Shown here: piece after piece, positions 53,389-62,952 of the stretch
Numbering within the stretch: position 1 is the first letter of the stretch
How the letters are laid out: every line of letters begins with the position of its first letter
Assembly (NCBI RefSeq): GCF_013201895.1
Contig: NZ_CP053841.1
Location: 1,827,679 to 1,891,678, forward strand
Direction of reading: 5' to 3'
DNA: 64,000 bases
Source: Campylobacter blaseri
Lineage (GTDB): Bacteria > Campylobacterota > Campylobacteria > Campylobacterales > Campylobacteraceae
The notes under the pieces: model-generated
What the model saw: the letters and a program-made list of their open reading frames with translations, nothing else
Told to the model about the DNA's origin: nothing
The model's database searches: none
Translations under genes and position numbers: made by a program

Positions 53389-54204
53389 ATGGAAAAATTA
53401 CAAGGTTGTGGTTTAGGACTTAGAAGAGAATTTTTGGTTGAGGCTCTAAGTAGCGACTTTAAACCTGATTTTTGGGAGATAACTCCCGAAAATTGGATAC
53501 AAATGCCCTATCATCACAGAGAAAACTTTGAAAAAATAGTCTCTCAAAACAAAATAGTAGCTCATGGAGTGTCTTTATCTATTGGCTCAAATAAAAAACC
53601 ATCTAAAAAGTTTTTAAAAGACCTTAGAGAGTTTTTAGATAAATATAATATCAAAGAGTATTCAGAGCATATAAGTTTTTCGCATGTTGATTTTTCACAA
53701 AGTTATGAACTATTACCTATTTGTTTAAATAAAAAGTCGCTAAATTTATTAAACGACAGAGTTAACTATGTCCAAGATGAATTAGGTAGAAAGCTTATAC
53801 TTGAAAATGCTACATATTATTATAAAGTGCAAGAAAAAATGAGTGAAGTTGAGTTTATAAATAAGCTTGTAGAAAAAAGCGGTGTTGGAATTTTACTAGA
53901 TGTAAATAATGTATATGTAAACTCAGTTAACCATAATTTTGATGCACAAAAATTTATAGATGATTTGGACAAGTCAACCATTGCTTACATTCATATAGCA
54001 GGTCATTTTAATGACAGAGAATCTGGATTTTTGGTTGATACTCATGGGAAAAATGTGACAAAAAAAGTTTGGGAACTCCTAGCTTATACATTAGAACAGA
54101 AAAAAGTTCCGTGTATGATAGAAAGAGATAACAATATTCCAAGCTTAGATGAACTAGGTAAAGAATTTGAGAAAATGAAACAAATATATGAAAGTGTAAA
54201 ATGA
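53389..54204 (+). CDS. hvfB: DUF692 iron enzyme, HvfB/BufB/MbnB-like peptide-modifying oxidase
   Basis: 271 residues. All blocks of the DUF692 TIM-barrel family are present: GCGLGLRREF, WEITPENW (near 29), AHGVSLSIGS with His59, YSEHISFSHV with Glu93/His94, LILENATYY with Glu139, LLDVNNVYVNSVNHNFD with Asp171 and His182, IHIAGHFN with His202/His206, DTHGKNV with Asp218/His219 and MIERDNN with Glu245. These supply the ligands of a multi-iron site that oxidises cysteine residues of a partner peptide. It overlaps its DUF2063 partner gene by four bases. Modification of the upstream Cys-rich peptide is the natural inference. Confidence 0.92.
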   Translation: MEKLQGCGLGLRREFLVEALSSDFKPDFWEITPENWIQMPYHHRENFEKIVSQNKIVAHGVSLSIGSNKKPSKKFLKDLREFLDKYNIKEYSEHISFSHVDFSQSYELLPICLNKKSLNLLNDRVNYVQDELGRKLILENATYYYKVQEKMSEVEFINKLVEKSGVGILLDVNNVYVNSVNHNFDAQKFIDDLDKSTIAYIHIAGHFNDRESGFLVDTHGKNVTKKVWELLAYTLEQKKVPCMIERDNNIPSLDELGKEFEKMKQIYESVK

Positions 54205-54899
54205 AAGATTTACAAAAAGATTTTTTTTACAAAATAAGCAGAAGAAAACCAAGCGAAGATAAAGCTATAACTTTATATCAAAATTTGGTTTTTCAAAGAT
54301 ATTATGAAATTTTATCAAATGCTTATCCTATATTTGCTAGTATTATACCTGATGACAAATTTAAAAAAATGGTTCAAGATTTTTTAGAATTTGGTGCAAG
54401 GAATGAGTATGTTTGGAAAATGCCAAAAGAATTTGGAAAATATCTGACTTCTAGCAAGAAATACAAAAACTTGCCTTATACAAAAGACTTATTATGGTTT
54501 GAGTGGATAGAAATAGAATTATTTATGAAAAACTATGATGATTTTGAAAAATCAAAATTTTCTTTAAAATCTAATTATATTTTAAATAAAAATGCTAAAA
54601 TAAAAAAGTTAAAATATAAAGTTCATTTAAAAGATTTAGAAAACAAGGAGAAATGTGCATTATTAGCCTATTATGATACTCAAAGTAAAATAGTTATCTA
54701 TAGGGAATTGTCCTTATCTATGTATGAGTTTATAAAGTTGATGAAGCATAACTCTTTCAAAAAAAGTAGTAAAATCATATGCAAAAAATATGATTTAGAA
54801 AAAAAAGAGAGTAAAAAAATACTAAAAAAAGCCCTAAAAGAACTTGTAAATTTAGGTGTTTTAATAAAAAGGATAAATAGTGACACAAATATTAAATAA
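54201..54899 (+). CDS. hvfC: DUF2063 partner protein, HvfC/BufC/MbnC-like
   Basis: 232 residues. The N-terminal domain reads LQKDFFYKISRRKPSEDKA, then LYQNLVFQRYYEILSNAYPIF, the expected start of DUF2063 proteins, followed by an acidic-Lys-rich C-terminal half ending in a winged-helix-like stretch (LLAYYDTQSKIVIY, KALKELVNLGVLIK). MbnC/HvfC proteins bind the DUF692 enzyme and the precursor peptide. Divergent in the C-terminal part from those of Gammaproteobacteria. It overlaps the DoxX gene by 20 bases. Confidence 0.85.
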   Translation: MKDLQKDFFYKISRRKPSEDKAITLYQNLVFQRYYEILSNAYPIFASIIPDDKFKKMVQDFLEFGARNEYVWKMPKEFGKYLTSSKKYKNLPYTKDLLWFEWIEIELFMKNYDDFEKSKFSLKSNYILNKNAKIKKLKYKVHLKDLENKEKCALLAYYDTQSKIVIYRELSLSMYEFIKLMKHNSFKKSSKIICKKYDLEKKESKKILKKALKELVNLGVLIKRINSDTNIK

Positions 54900-55329
54900 A
54901 GTCAATAATTGCTTAAATAATCTGCAAAGCGTGGGATTATTTTTTGCTAGAATGTTGTTAGCTTATGGATTTTATGAGCCAGCAATAAATAAATTTTCTG
55001 ATATTCAAGGAATATCTACATGGTTTGCAAGTCTTGGAATTCCTTTTCCACTACTTAATGCATATGCAGCAACATATACTGAAATTTTTGGGGTAATCTT
55101 ATTAGTTTTAGGACTATTTACTAGATATATTTCATTTTTATTAATTATGGTTTTAACCGTTGCTATAATGACAGTTCATTTTGCAAATGGTTTTAGTGTT
55201 GGAAACAATGGATTTGAAATACCACTATACTACATATCATTTTTGATTATTTTGATGGGTTTTGGAGCAGGAAAAATAAGCTTAGATCATATAATCAAAA
55301 GAAAATTTTATGAAAATACTGCTTCTTGA
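54880..55329 (+). CDS. DoxX-family membrane protein of the copper-peptide operon
   Basis: 149 residues with four membrane segments. The start is GTG at 54880, inside the end of the DUF2063 gene. Typical DoxX pattern: SVGLFFARMLLAYGFYEPAINKFSD near residues 17-41, GIPFPLLNAYAATYTEIFGVILL, and FISFLLIMVL. DoxX proteins occur as the fourth gene in many DUF692/DUF2063 operons and probably act with quinones or in peptide secretion/oxidation; the role is not proven. It overlaps the response-regulator gene by 20 bases. Confidence 0.85.
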   Translation: MTQILNKVNNCLNNLQSVGLFFARMLLAYGFYEPAINKFSDIQGISTWFASLGIPFPLLNAYAATYTEIFGVILLVLGLFTRYISFLLIMVLTVAIMTVHFANGFSVGNNGFEIPLYYISFLIILMGFGAGKISLDHIIKRKFYENTAS

Positions 55330-55963
55330 GGACGATGCGTTATTATCTGATTTAATTTCAACTCATCTAATAGAGCAAAATTATGAGGTTGATACATTTG
55401 ATGATGGGGAAAAAGCATTAGAAAGTATAGAAAATAAAAAATATGATATGTTTATATTTGATATAAATGTTCCAAAAATTTCTGGCTTAGATTTGCTAAA
55501 AAATATAAGAGATTATGATATAACTATACCAACTATTATAATAACGGCTTATCAAGATACTGGGAATCTCAAAAAAGGCTTTTGTTACGGTTGTGATGAC
55601 TATATAAAAAAGCCTTTTGACTTAGAAGAGTTAAGCCAAAGAGTTATAAATTTATCAAAAAGATTTGGAATTGATAAAAATCATATAATAGATATGAAAA
55701 CACACACTCTTGATTTAATAAACCATACTATTGAAAAAGATAAAAATACCTATGAAATTTCAAAAAAAGAGGCTGAAATTTTGTATTATTTATATAATAA
55801 CAGCAAAAGAGTTGTAAGTTTTGATGAATTATTTCAGAATATATGGTATTGTGACGAATACCCTAGCCAAATTACAATAAGAGTATATATAAAAAATTTG
55901 AGAAATATTGTAGGTAAGGATAAAATAAAAACTTTGCGAGGTTTAGGCTACATATATGAATAA
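55310..55963 (+). CDS. OmpR-type response regulator of the copper-peptide operon
   Basis: 217 residues: receiver domain with LLLEDDALLSDL, phosphoacceptor Asp51 in FIFDINVPKISG and KKPFDLEEL, then the winged-helix DNA-binding domain (KKEAEILYYLYNNSKRVVSFDELFQNIW, TIRVYIKNLRNIVGKDKI, RGLGYIYE). It overlaps the DoxX gene and the kinase gene (8 bases), so all six genes are probably one transcript. A CusR/CopR-like copper response and binding to the direct repeats at 52919-52979 are inference. Confidence 0.88.
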   Translation: MKILLLEDDALLSDLISTHLIEQNYEVDTFDDGEKALESIENKKYDMFIFDINVPKISGLDLLKNIRDYDITIPTIIITAYQDTGNLKKGFCYGCDDYIKKPFDLEELSQRVINLSKRFGIDKNHIIDMKTHTLDLINHTIEKDKNTYEISKKEAEILYYLYNNSKRVVSFDELFQNIWYCDEYPSQITIRVYIKNLRNIVGKDKIKTLRGLGYIYE

Positions 55964-57125
55964 AAAAGAGAAATTTGCTTTTTTGAAATTTTTGCAATAC
56001 TATGTCGGATCATCTTTTATATTTGTTGTAATTATAGCTTTTATGTATTATGACAAAGAATGGAAAAATATAGAAAGTCACTACAGTATGAAAACAAGTC
56101 AAATAGCTTGGAAAATTAAAAGCGAAATACTAAATAAATATATGAAAAATGAGAAATTAGTTCTTAACATAGAAGATAAAACTATAAATTATGCTCTTTT
56201 AAAGGACGATACTTCTGTATATTTTTCAAATTTAAGATATCCAATTGACTTTAATATACAAAATAAAACTCATATTTTTAGTGCAAAAATTGTATATATT
56301 TTAAACTTAAATGAAAATGAAATTCCAATAAAATACATAATAGTTGAAGATACAAATATTTTATCAGATATACAAAAACTTAGATATAAAATTGCAGCTT
56401 TTATCGTATTAAATTTCATAATGATACTGTGTTTTGGATATATTTTAAGTAGAATTTTAGTAAAGCCTATTAAAGAAAGTTTTGAACAATTAAATGATTT
56501 TGTAAAAAATAGTTCTCATGAACTAAACACTCCATTAACAGCCCTTGTAATGATAGTTTCAAAGCTAAAAAAACAAAAAACTATAGACAACAAAACATTA
56601 AATCAAATAATACTAAGTGTAAAAAATATAAAATTATCTTCTGATAAACTACTCTTTAATGCCAATGGAAAAAACTCAGAAAGATATAATGAAAAATTTG
56701 ATTTTAAAATCTTGATTGATGAAAGTATTATATTTTTTAACGAACTTGCAAAATCCAAAAATATAACTTTGCACACAAAGCTTGAAAATACAAATATTTG
56801 TATGGATAAATACTGTGCTACGATGATTATAAGCAATGTTTTAGCAAATGCTATAAAATACACAAACAAAGATAAAAACATTCATATAACGCTTAAAGAA
56901 AATAAATTTATTGTTCAAGATGAAGGTATAGGCATTGATAAAAGTATGCAAAAAGAGATTTTTAAAAGATATCAAAGAGGCGTTAGCAAAGAAGGCGGTT
57001 TTGGCATAGGCTTAGACATCATCTCTTCAATATGCCAAGAATATAATATAAAAATTGATTTACAATCCTCTTTAGATAAAGGAAGTATTTTTAGCTTTAA
57101 TCTGTCAAAATTGGCTACTAAATAA
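55956..57125 (+). CDS. Sensor histidine kinase of the copper-peptide operon
   Basis: 389 residues: membrane segment near 14-32, a periplasmic domain of about 110 residues, second membrane segment near 145-166, HAMP-like linker, then H-box SSHELNTPLTALVM with His188 and the ATPase domain (SNVLANAIKYTN N box, QDEGIGIDKSMQKEIFKRY, GGFGIGLDIISSIC). The short periplasmic part has few Cys or Met residues that would mark it as a copper sensor. It may sense redox or peptide state. Convergent with a tiny ORF at 57105-57185. Confidence 0.88.
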   Translation: MNKKEKFAFLKFLQYYVGSSFIFVVIIAFMYYDKEWKNIESHYSMKTSQIAWKIKSEILNKYMKNEKLVLNIEDKTINYALLKDDTSVYFSNLRYPIDFNIQNKTHIFSAKIVYILNLNENEIPIKYIIVEDTNILSDIQKLRYKIAAFIVLNFIMILCFGYILSRILVKPIKESFEQLNDFVKNSSHELNTPLTALVMIVSKLKKQKTIDNKTLNQIILSVKNIKLSSDKLLFNANGKNSERYNEKFDFKILIDESIIFFNELAKSKNITLHTKLENTNICMDKYCATMIISNVLANAIKYTNKDKNIHITLKENKFIVQDEGIGIDKSMQKEIFKRYQRGVSKEGGFGIGLDIISSICQEYNIKIDLQSSLDKGSIFSFNLSKLATK

Positions 57126-57185
57126 AAGATTAATCTCTTCATCTATTTTATCTAAATCCCATTGATTATAACTTCCTTCGAACAT
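57105..57185 (-). CDS. Possible 26-residue small protein
   Basis: Minus-strand ATG at 57185 with AAGGATAAAAAGG just upstream reads MFEGSYNQWDLDKIDEEINL and ends after a few more residues at TGA 57105-57107. It overlaps the 3' end of the histidine kinase gene tail-to-tail. The ribosome binding site and acidic coherent composition make it worth recording, but length and overlap allow chance. The rest of the gap to 57328 shows no gene. Confidence 0.3.
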   Translation of the reverse strand: MFEGSYNQWDLDKIDEEINLLFSSQF

Positions 57186-57327
57186 GCCTTTTTATCCTTA
57201 AATATGCAACAACCTAGTTTAAATTTAAAAACACGAATAAACAAAATAAAAATATTAAATTTTATTTATAAAATTAATTATATTGCACTTTTATTATTAG
57301 CTAATTTTCATTTATTATTTAAATCAC

Positions 57328-59001
57328 TTACGCTTCCAAAATTGCTCCATTACTTGCATTTGTAACAAGTTTTTGATACTGTCTAAGCCATCTGCTTTTA
57401 ACTTCTTTGCCAAGATATTTAAACTCAGCTTTTCTTTTTGCTACCTCCTCATCGCTTAAACGCACATTTATAGAATACTCATCAACATTAATATCTATAA
57501 TATCTCCATCTTTTAAAAGCCCTATCATTCCACCCTCAGCTGCTTCAGGACTGACATGCCCTATGCTAAGCCCTCTAGTTGCTCCACTAAATCTACCATC
57601 AGTTATCAAAGCTACATCAGCACCCAAACCACGACCTACTATAAGGCTTGTTGGACTAAGCATTTCTTGCATTCCAGGACCACCTTTTGGACCTTCATAT
57701 CTTAAAACTACAACATCGCCTTTTTTAACTTTACCACTAGAAATACCAACTATTGCTTCATCTTGAGAGTTAAAACATACTGCTTTTCCACTAAATTTTC
57801 TACTTCCTATGATACCAGCTGCTTTTATAACACAACCTTGCTCAGCTAAATTTCCAAATAAAATCGCAAGCCCGCCAACCTTTGAATAGGCATTTTCAAC
57901 AGTATGGATAATGTTTTCATCTTTAATAATTGCATTTTTTAATCTATCTTTTAACATAATACCTTCAACACAAAGATTATCTAAATTTAAAAGATTTTCA
58001 TCATATCTTGCAATCTCAGCCATAACAGCACTCATACCTCCCGCTCTACCGACATCTTCCATATGTACAGTTGGTAAACTTGGTGCTATTTTTGCTATAT
58101 GTGGCACAACTTTACTGATATCATTTAGTTTTGCAATATCAAGTGGAGCCTCTGCCTCACGACTAATTGCAAGCATATGCAAAATTGTATTTGAACTTCC
58201 ACCCATTGCCATATCTATAACCATAGCATTTTTTATTGATTTTTCATTTATGATATTTCTAATCTTGTATTTTTTATTAAGGGCAATTTCACAAATTCTT
58301 TTAGCAGCAAGTCTTAAAAGCTTTTCTCTTTCAGGCGTTAAAGCTAGTATAGTTCCATTTCCAGGCAGTGCTATGCCCATAGCCTCGCAAAGTGTATTCA
58401 TTGAATTTGCTGTAAACATTCCAGAACAACTTCCACCACCTGGACAGGCAGCACACTCTATAAATTTAAGTTGTTCTTCATTTATTTTACCAGTTTCATA
58501 AGCTCCAACTCCTTCAAAAACAGAGTTTAAATCAAGTGCTTCGCCACTCTCTCCAACCCCTGCTTTCATAGGTCCGCCACTTACAAAAATGGTTGGAACA
58601 TTAACCCTTAAAGCCCCCATAAGCATACCAGGAACTATCTTATCGCAGTTTGGTATGCAAACTAATGCATCAAGTGCATGAGCATTCATAACTGTTTCTA
58701 TTGAATTTGCTATTATTTCACGGCTAGGAAGTGAGTAAAGCATACCACTATGGCCCATCGCAATACCATCATCAACACCAATTGTATTAAACTCAAATGG
58801 AACACAGCCATTTTTTCTAATCTCATCTTTTATAATTTTAGAATATTTATCTAAGAAAAAATGTCCTGGAATTACTTCTATAAAACTATTTGCCACACCT
58901 ATAAAAGGCTTGTTAAAATCTTCATCTTTAAGCCCTGTTGCTCTTAAAAGAGAACGATGTGGTGCTTTTGTATAACCCTTTTTTACTATATCACTTCTCA
59001 T
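57328..59001 (-). CDS. ilvD: Dihydroxy-acid dehydratase
   Basis: 557 residues, the normal IlvD length. It makes the 2-oxo acid precursors of valine, leucine and isoleucine and carries an Fe-S cluster. Likely cluster ligands are Cys119 in [12 protein letters not shown] and Cys192 in [16 protein letters not shown]; the substrate-binding blocks [51 protein letters not shown] and the [12 protein letters not shown] start are all as expected. Monocistronic; a 140-base gap with AT-rich DNA separates it from the divergent dcuB. Confidence 0.96.
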   Translation of the reverse strand: MRSDIVKKGYTKAPHRSLLRATGLKDEDFNKPFIGVANSFIEVIPGHFFLDKYSKIIKDEIRKNGCVPFEFNTIGVDDGIAMGHSGMLYSLPSREIIANSIETVMNAHALDALVCIPNCDKIVPGMLMGALRVNVPTIFVSGGPMKAGVGESGEALDLNSVFEGVGAYETGKINEEQLKFIECAACPGGGSCSGMFTANSMNTLCEAMGIALPGNGTILALTPEREKLLRLAAKRICEIALNKKYKIRNIINEKSIKNAMVIDMAMGGSSNTILHMLAISREAEAPLDIAKLNDISKVVPHIAKIAPSLPTVHMEDVGRAGGMSAVMAEIARYDENLLNLDNLCVEGIMLKDRLKNAIIKDENIIHTVENAYSKVGGLAILFGNLAEQGCVIKAAGIIGSRKFSGKAVCFNSQDEAIVGISSGKVKKGDVVVLRYEGPKGGPGMQEMLSPTSLIVGRGLGADVALITDGRFSGATRGLSIGHVSPEAAEGGMIGLLKDGDIIDINVDEYSINVRLSDEEVAKRKAEFKYLGKEVKSRWLRQYQKLVTNASNGAILEA

Positions 59002-59141
59002 AATTTTCCTTTTATATTACATAATAAATATTTTATCTAAAAATTGTTAATTTTATTTTTTAAATTTAATTAGAATTTTAAATGAAATTTAGAAAAAAAA
59101 CAATACAATAAAATTCAGAAAATTTTTAAAAAGGGTTTTAT

Positions 59142-60812
59142 ATGGATTTTTTAATTAATCTAAGTGAAGGTACACAGTTTGCAATTCAACTTGCAATAGT
59201 TTTAGTTTGTCTTTTTTACGGGGCAAAAAAAGGTGGTATAGCCTTAGGACTTTTAGGAGGTATAGGGCTTTTAATTATGGTTTTTGGATTTAATATCCAA
59301 CCAGGAAAACCAGCAATTAGCGTTATGCTTACAATTCTAGCTGTTGTTGTTGCTAGTGCCACACTTCAAGCTAGTGGCGGTTTGGATTGTATGCTTCAAA
59401 TTGCAGAAAAAATCTTAAGAAAAAATCCAAAATATGTTAGTATTTTAGCACCTTTTGTTACTTGTATATTAACAATTCTTTGTGGAACAGGTCATGTTTG
59501 CTATACTGTTTTACCAATTATATATGATGTTGCTATAAAAAATGGAATTCGCCCAGAAAGACCTATGGCTGCAAGTTCTGTTGGTGCACAAATGGGAATT
59601 ATAGCAAGCCCTGTATCAGTGGCAGTTGTTACTTTAACTGCATTTTTATTAGTTTCAAAAACACAATTAACAAATTTTGATGGCTATTTAGATCTTTTAA
59701 AAATTACTATACCATCAACTTTATTTGGTGTTTTGGCAATTGGAATTTTTAGTTGGTTTAGAGGAAAAGATTTAGATAAAGACCCTGTTTTTCAAGAAAA
59801 AATTAAAAATCCTGAGTTTAAAAAATATGTTTATGGTGATGAGGGAAATGTATCTTTACTTGGAGTAAAATTAGAGTCTAAAAAATGGCTTGCTATGTGG
59901 ATATTCTTAGGAGTTATAGCTGTTGTTGCTCTACTTGGGTATTTTAATGAACTTCGTCCTAGTTTTCCATCAAAATCTGATGCAAAAATAGTTCAAATAG
60001 TTAAAGACGATACAATTTTAGAAAAAATTGATGTAAAAAATGGAAGTTTAACAGCAAATTTAAGCTCAGAATATAAAGAAATTATAAATAATGGAAAAAC
60101 AAAGACCAATCTTGATTATTCAAAAGTTGTAATAACAAAAGTAGAAAAAGATAATTCAGAAAAAACAATTACTATAACAAAAGATGGAAATGATGTCATA
60201 GTTGGTGATAAAATTTATAATGATGCTAAAATTGTAGTCTTAAGCTCCATAACAAAATATAAAGCTTTAAAAATGACAGAAACAATCCAACTTTTTATGC
60301 TTTTAGCGGGTGCTTTAATAATTATATTTACTAAAACAAATGCAAATGAGATTTCTAAAAATGAGATTTTCCGTTCAGGTATGATAGCTTTAGTTGCTGT
60401 TTTTGGAATTTCATGGATGGCAGAAACTATGTTTGGTGTTCATATTCCAATGATTAAAGAGGTTCTTGGAAGTGTTGTAAATGACTACCCATGGACATAT
60501 GCTGTAATGCTTCTTTTAATATCAAAATTTGTTAACTCTCAAGCAGCAGCTTTAACAGCATTTGTTCCATTAGCTTTAGGAATTGGTGTTCATCCAGGTG
60601 TAATTGTAGCTTTTGCTCCAGCTTGCTATGGTTACTATATCCTTCCAACATATCCAAGTGATTTGGCAGCTATTCAGTTTGATAGAAGTGGAACAACGCA
60701 TATAGGAAAATATGTTATTAACCATAGTTTTATACTTCCAGGTTTAATAGGTGTATCTAGCTCTTGTGTTGTTGGATATATATTGGCAGGTTTATTTGGA
60801 TATTTAGCTTAA
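59142..60812 (+). CDS. dcuB: DcuB/DcuA-family C4-dicarboxylate transporter with a large inserted domain
   Basis: 556 residues, whereas DcuA and DcuB are about 435-445. N-terminal half: [77 protein letters not shown]. After the LRPSFPSK position (near residue 270) comes an insert of about 100 residues ([20 protein letters not shown] up to [10 protein letters not shown]) rich in Lys, Asp, Thr and Val, with no membrane character; then the normal C-terminal half resumes ([45 protein letters not shown]). It exchanges fumarate/aspartate for succinate. The insert lies at a loop between membrane halves and may be a sensor or interaction domain. Confidence 0.85.
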   Translation: MDFLINLSEGTQFAIQLAIVLVCLFYGAKKGGIALGLLGGIGLLIMVFGFNIQPGKPAISVMLTILAVVVASATLQASGGLDCMLQIAEKILRKNPKYVSILAPFVTCILTILCGTGHVCYTVLPIIYDVAIKNGIRPERPMAASSVGAQMGIIASPVSVAVVTLTAFLLVSKTQLTNFDGYLDLLKITIPSTLFGVLAIGIFSWFRGKDLDKDPVFQEKIKNPEFKKYVYGDEGNVSLLGVKLESKKWLAMWIFLGVIAVVALLGYFNELRPSFPSKSDAKIVQIVKDDTILEKIDVKNGSLTANLSSEYKEIINNGKTKTNLDYSKVVITKVEKDNSEKTITITKDGNDVIVGDKIYNDAKIVVLSSITKYKALKMTETIQLFMLLAGALIIIFTKTNANEISKNEIFRSGMIALVAVFGISWMAETMFGVHIPMIKEVLGSVVNDYPWTYAVMLLLISKFVNSQAAALTAFVPLALGIGVHPGVIVAFAPACYGYYILPTYPSDLAAIQFDRSGTTHIGKYVINHSFILPGLIGVSSSCVVGYILAGLFGYLA

Positions 60813-60838
60813 GTTAATTTTTATTTTTAAAACTTTAT

Positions 60839-60893
60839 AAAGCACGGATATTATATAATGAATTATAAATTTCATAAAGGATATCCGTGCTTT
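60839..60893 (+). promoter_or_regulatory. 13-bp stem-loop enclosing the start codon of the Na+/H+ antiporter gene
   Basis: AAAGCACGGATAT at 60839-60851 is the exact reverse complement of 60881-60893, which contains the GTG start (60887-60889). The AAAGG ribosome binding site (60876-60880) lies at the edge of the 29-base loop. Folding of this leader would hide the start codon. It might instead, or also, terminate dcuB transcription. Confidence 0.6.
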
Positions 60894-62218
60894 CAAATCC
60901 AGTTTTTATAAGCATTGTTTTAATGCTGGTTTTATGTATATTTAGATGCAATGTTATGCTTGCTATTTTAATTTCAGCTATAACTGCTGGTTTATTAGGT
61001 GGTATAGCTCCAAAAGATGTAATTGATCCTAGCTTTTCTCAAACGCTTGAATATACAATCTCAACTTTTATAAATGGCATGAGTGGAAATTTAGAAACTG
61101 CACTTTCTTATATACTTCTTGGAGTATTGGCAGCTGCAATTTCTCATACAAATTTAACAACAATTTTCATAAATAAAATTTCAAATTTTATAACCTCTAA
61201 AAAAATGTATTTTTTAGTTTCATTAGCTATAATTTCTTGTTTTTCTCAAAACTTAATCCCTGTTCATATAGCTTTTATACCTATTTTAATTCCACCACTT
61301 TTAAAAGTTATGAACAAAATGAAAATTGACCGTAGAGCTGTCGCGTGTGCTTTAACTTTTGGTCTTCAAACCCCGTATGTTGCAATTCCTTTAGGTTTTG
61401 GACTTATATTTCATAACTTAATTAAAAAAGAGATGATAAATAATAGTATTGAAGTAACTTTAAGCAATGTTTCATCAATTATGTGGTTAGCTGCCATTCC
61501 TATGATAATTGGTTTAGCTACTGCTTTGATAGTTTATAGAAAACCAAGAGAATATCAGACAATAGAACAAAATTTAGAGCAAAATTTAGATAACTTAAAA
61601 ATGCATTTAGAAGAGTGGGGAGCTTTAGCTGGTATTATAGTTGCTTTTATCATTCAACTTATGTATGGTTCTCTTCCACTTGGTGCATTACTTGGAATTA
61701 TCACAATGATCTTAACTACAAGTATAAAATATAAAAAAATGGATGAAACTTTTAATAGTGGAATTCATCTAATGGGTTTTATCGCTTTTGTTATGCTTGT
61801 AGCTGCTGGTTATGGAGCAATTTTAAGAGAAACAGGCGGTATAGGCGAGCTTGTAAATGCAGCAGCAACCTTGGCTGGTGGTAAAATAACTGGAGCATTT
61901 TTAATGCTTTTAATTGGTCTGTTAATAACTATTGGAATTGGAAGTAGCTTTGGAACTATTCCTATAATAGCTGCGATTTATTGCCCTTTAGCATTAGAAC
62001 TTGGATTTAGCGTTGAAGCTACTATTTTTTTAATAGGTGTTGCAGCTGCCATTGGAGATGCAGGAAGTCCTGCAAGTGATAGCACACTTGGACCAACAAG
62101 TGGTCTAAATTTTGATGGACAACATAACCATATTTATGATACTTGTATTCCAACATTTATATTTTATAATATTCCATTAATTATTTTTGGAACAATTTTT
62201 TCAGCATATATATTATAA
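60887..62218 (+). CDS. Na+/H+ antiporter family protein (YuiF/NhaC-related)
   Basis: 443 residues with about twelve hydrophobic segments. Family pattern: MLVLCIFRCNVMLAILISAITAGLLGG at the start, CFSQNLIPVHIAFIPILIPPLL near residue 120, and AAAIGDAGSPASDSTLGPTSGLNFDGQHNHIYDTCIPTF near the end, which is diagnostic of the bacterial Na_H_antiport_2 family. Start at GTG inside a hairpin arm. Function as antiporter or amino acid/organic anion exchanger is inferred. It is 75 bases from dcuB and probably a separate or attenuated transcript. Confidence 0.8.
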   Translation: MLSNPVFISIVLMLVLCIFRCNVMLAILISAITAGLLGGIAPKDVIDPSFSQTLEYTISTFINGMSGNLETALSYILLGVLAAAISHTNLTTIFINKISNFITSKKMYFLVSLAIISCFSQNLIPVHIAFIPILIPPLLKVMNKMKIDRRAVACALTFGLQTPYVAIPLGFGLIFHNLIKKEMINNSIEVTLSNVSSIMWLAAIPMIIGLATALIVYRKPREYQTIEQNLEQNLDNLKMHLEEWGALAGIIVAFIIQLMYGSLPLGALLGIITMILTTSIKYKKMDETFNSGIHLMGFIAFVMLVAAGYGAILRETGGIGELVNAAATLAGGKITGAFLMLLIGLLITIGIGSSFGTIPIIAAIYCPLALELGFSVEATIFLIGVAAAIGDAGSPASDSTLGPTSGLNFDGQHNHIYDTCIPTFIFYNIPLIIFGTIFSAYIL

Positions 62219-62226
62219 GGAAAATT

Positions 62227-62841
62227 ATGGAAGTAAATTTATTAAATTACACACCTTTATGGATATGCTCAAATGCAATCAGAACTTGCTGGCAAAGCTT
62301 TGATAAAAGTGATAATGGCGGAGAGAAAGATAAAGAATTAATTGATAGAGTTGGTAATAAATACAAACATGCATCAACCCTAGAACACCTTCATTATAAT
62401 TTTTATATAAAAGGTATTAGTAGAGCCCTACTTCAGGAACTTGCCCGCCATAGAATGGCAAGTTTAAGTGTAAAATCAACAAGATATACATTAAAAGAGC
62501 TTAAAAATGAGAGTGAATTTAAAGAAAATGATTTCACTAATGCAAGTAGATATTTAGTTTTAACAGGTAATGAAATAGTTGATAATTACAGCATTAAAGC
62601 ATTAGAAAACATGCGTTTAGTACTGCAAGAAGTAAAAACAATAGATATAGCAAAATACTGCTTACCAGAAAGCTATAAAACAGAACTTACTTGGAGTATA
62701 AATGCAAGGTCTTTGCAAAATTTTTTACATCTAAGAAGTTCAAAATCAGCTCTTTGGGAGATAAAAAACTTAGCCCATGCTATTTATGAGCAAATTCCAC
62801 AAGAACATAAATTTATATTTGAAGAGTGTATACAAAGTTAA
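62227..62841 (+). CDS. thyX: Flavin-dependent thymidylate synthase ThyX
   Basis: 204 residues, the usual length for the epsilonproteobacterial enzyme. The ThyX motif RHRx7S is at Arg74-His75-Arg76 to Ser84 (ELARHRMASLSVKSTRYT). It makes dTMP from dUMP using methylene-THF and FAD. The start is eight bases after the antiporter gene, so it may be read through from it. AAGGAAAATT precedes the ATG. Confidence 0.95.
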   Translation: MEVNLLNYTPLWICSNAIRTCWQSFDKSDNGGEKDKELIDRVGNKYKHASTLEHLHYNFYIKGISRALLQELARHRMASLSVKSTRYTLKELKNESEFKENDFTNASRYLVLTGNEIVDNYSIKALENMRLVLQEVKTIDIAKYCLPESYKTELTWSINARSLQNFLHLRSSKSALWEIKNLAHAIYEQIPQEHKFIFEECIQS

Positions 62842-62952
62842 ATTTATTATTGTAGATATATTTTATTAAAAAATATGTCTGTTTTATCACTAACTATATT
62901 TTTATCAAATTTTAGATAAAATGAATTTAACTATAATTATAAAGGATAAAAT

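Noticed and set aside
53389..54899. Alternative assignment of the DUF692/DUF2063 pair to methanobactin or 3-thiaglutamate (TglHI) synthesis
   Set aside because: Methanobactin precursors are short leader peptides without Sec signal and TglA is a carrier peptide; the neighbour here is a Sec-exported KCG-repeat protein and a DoxX gene accompanies it, which fits HvfABC/bufferin.
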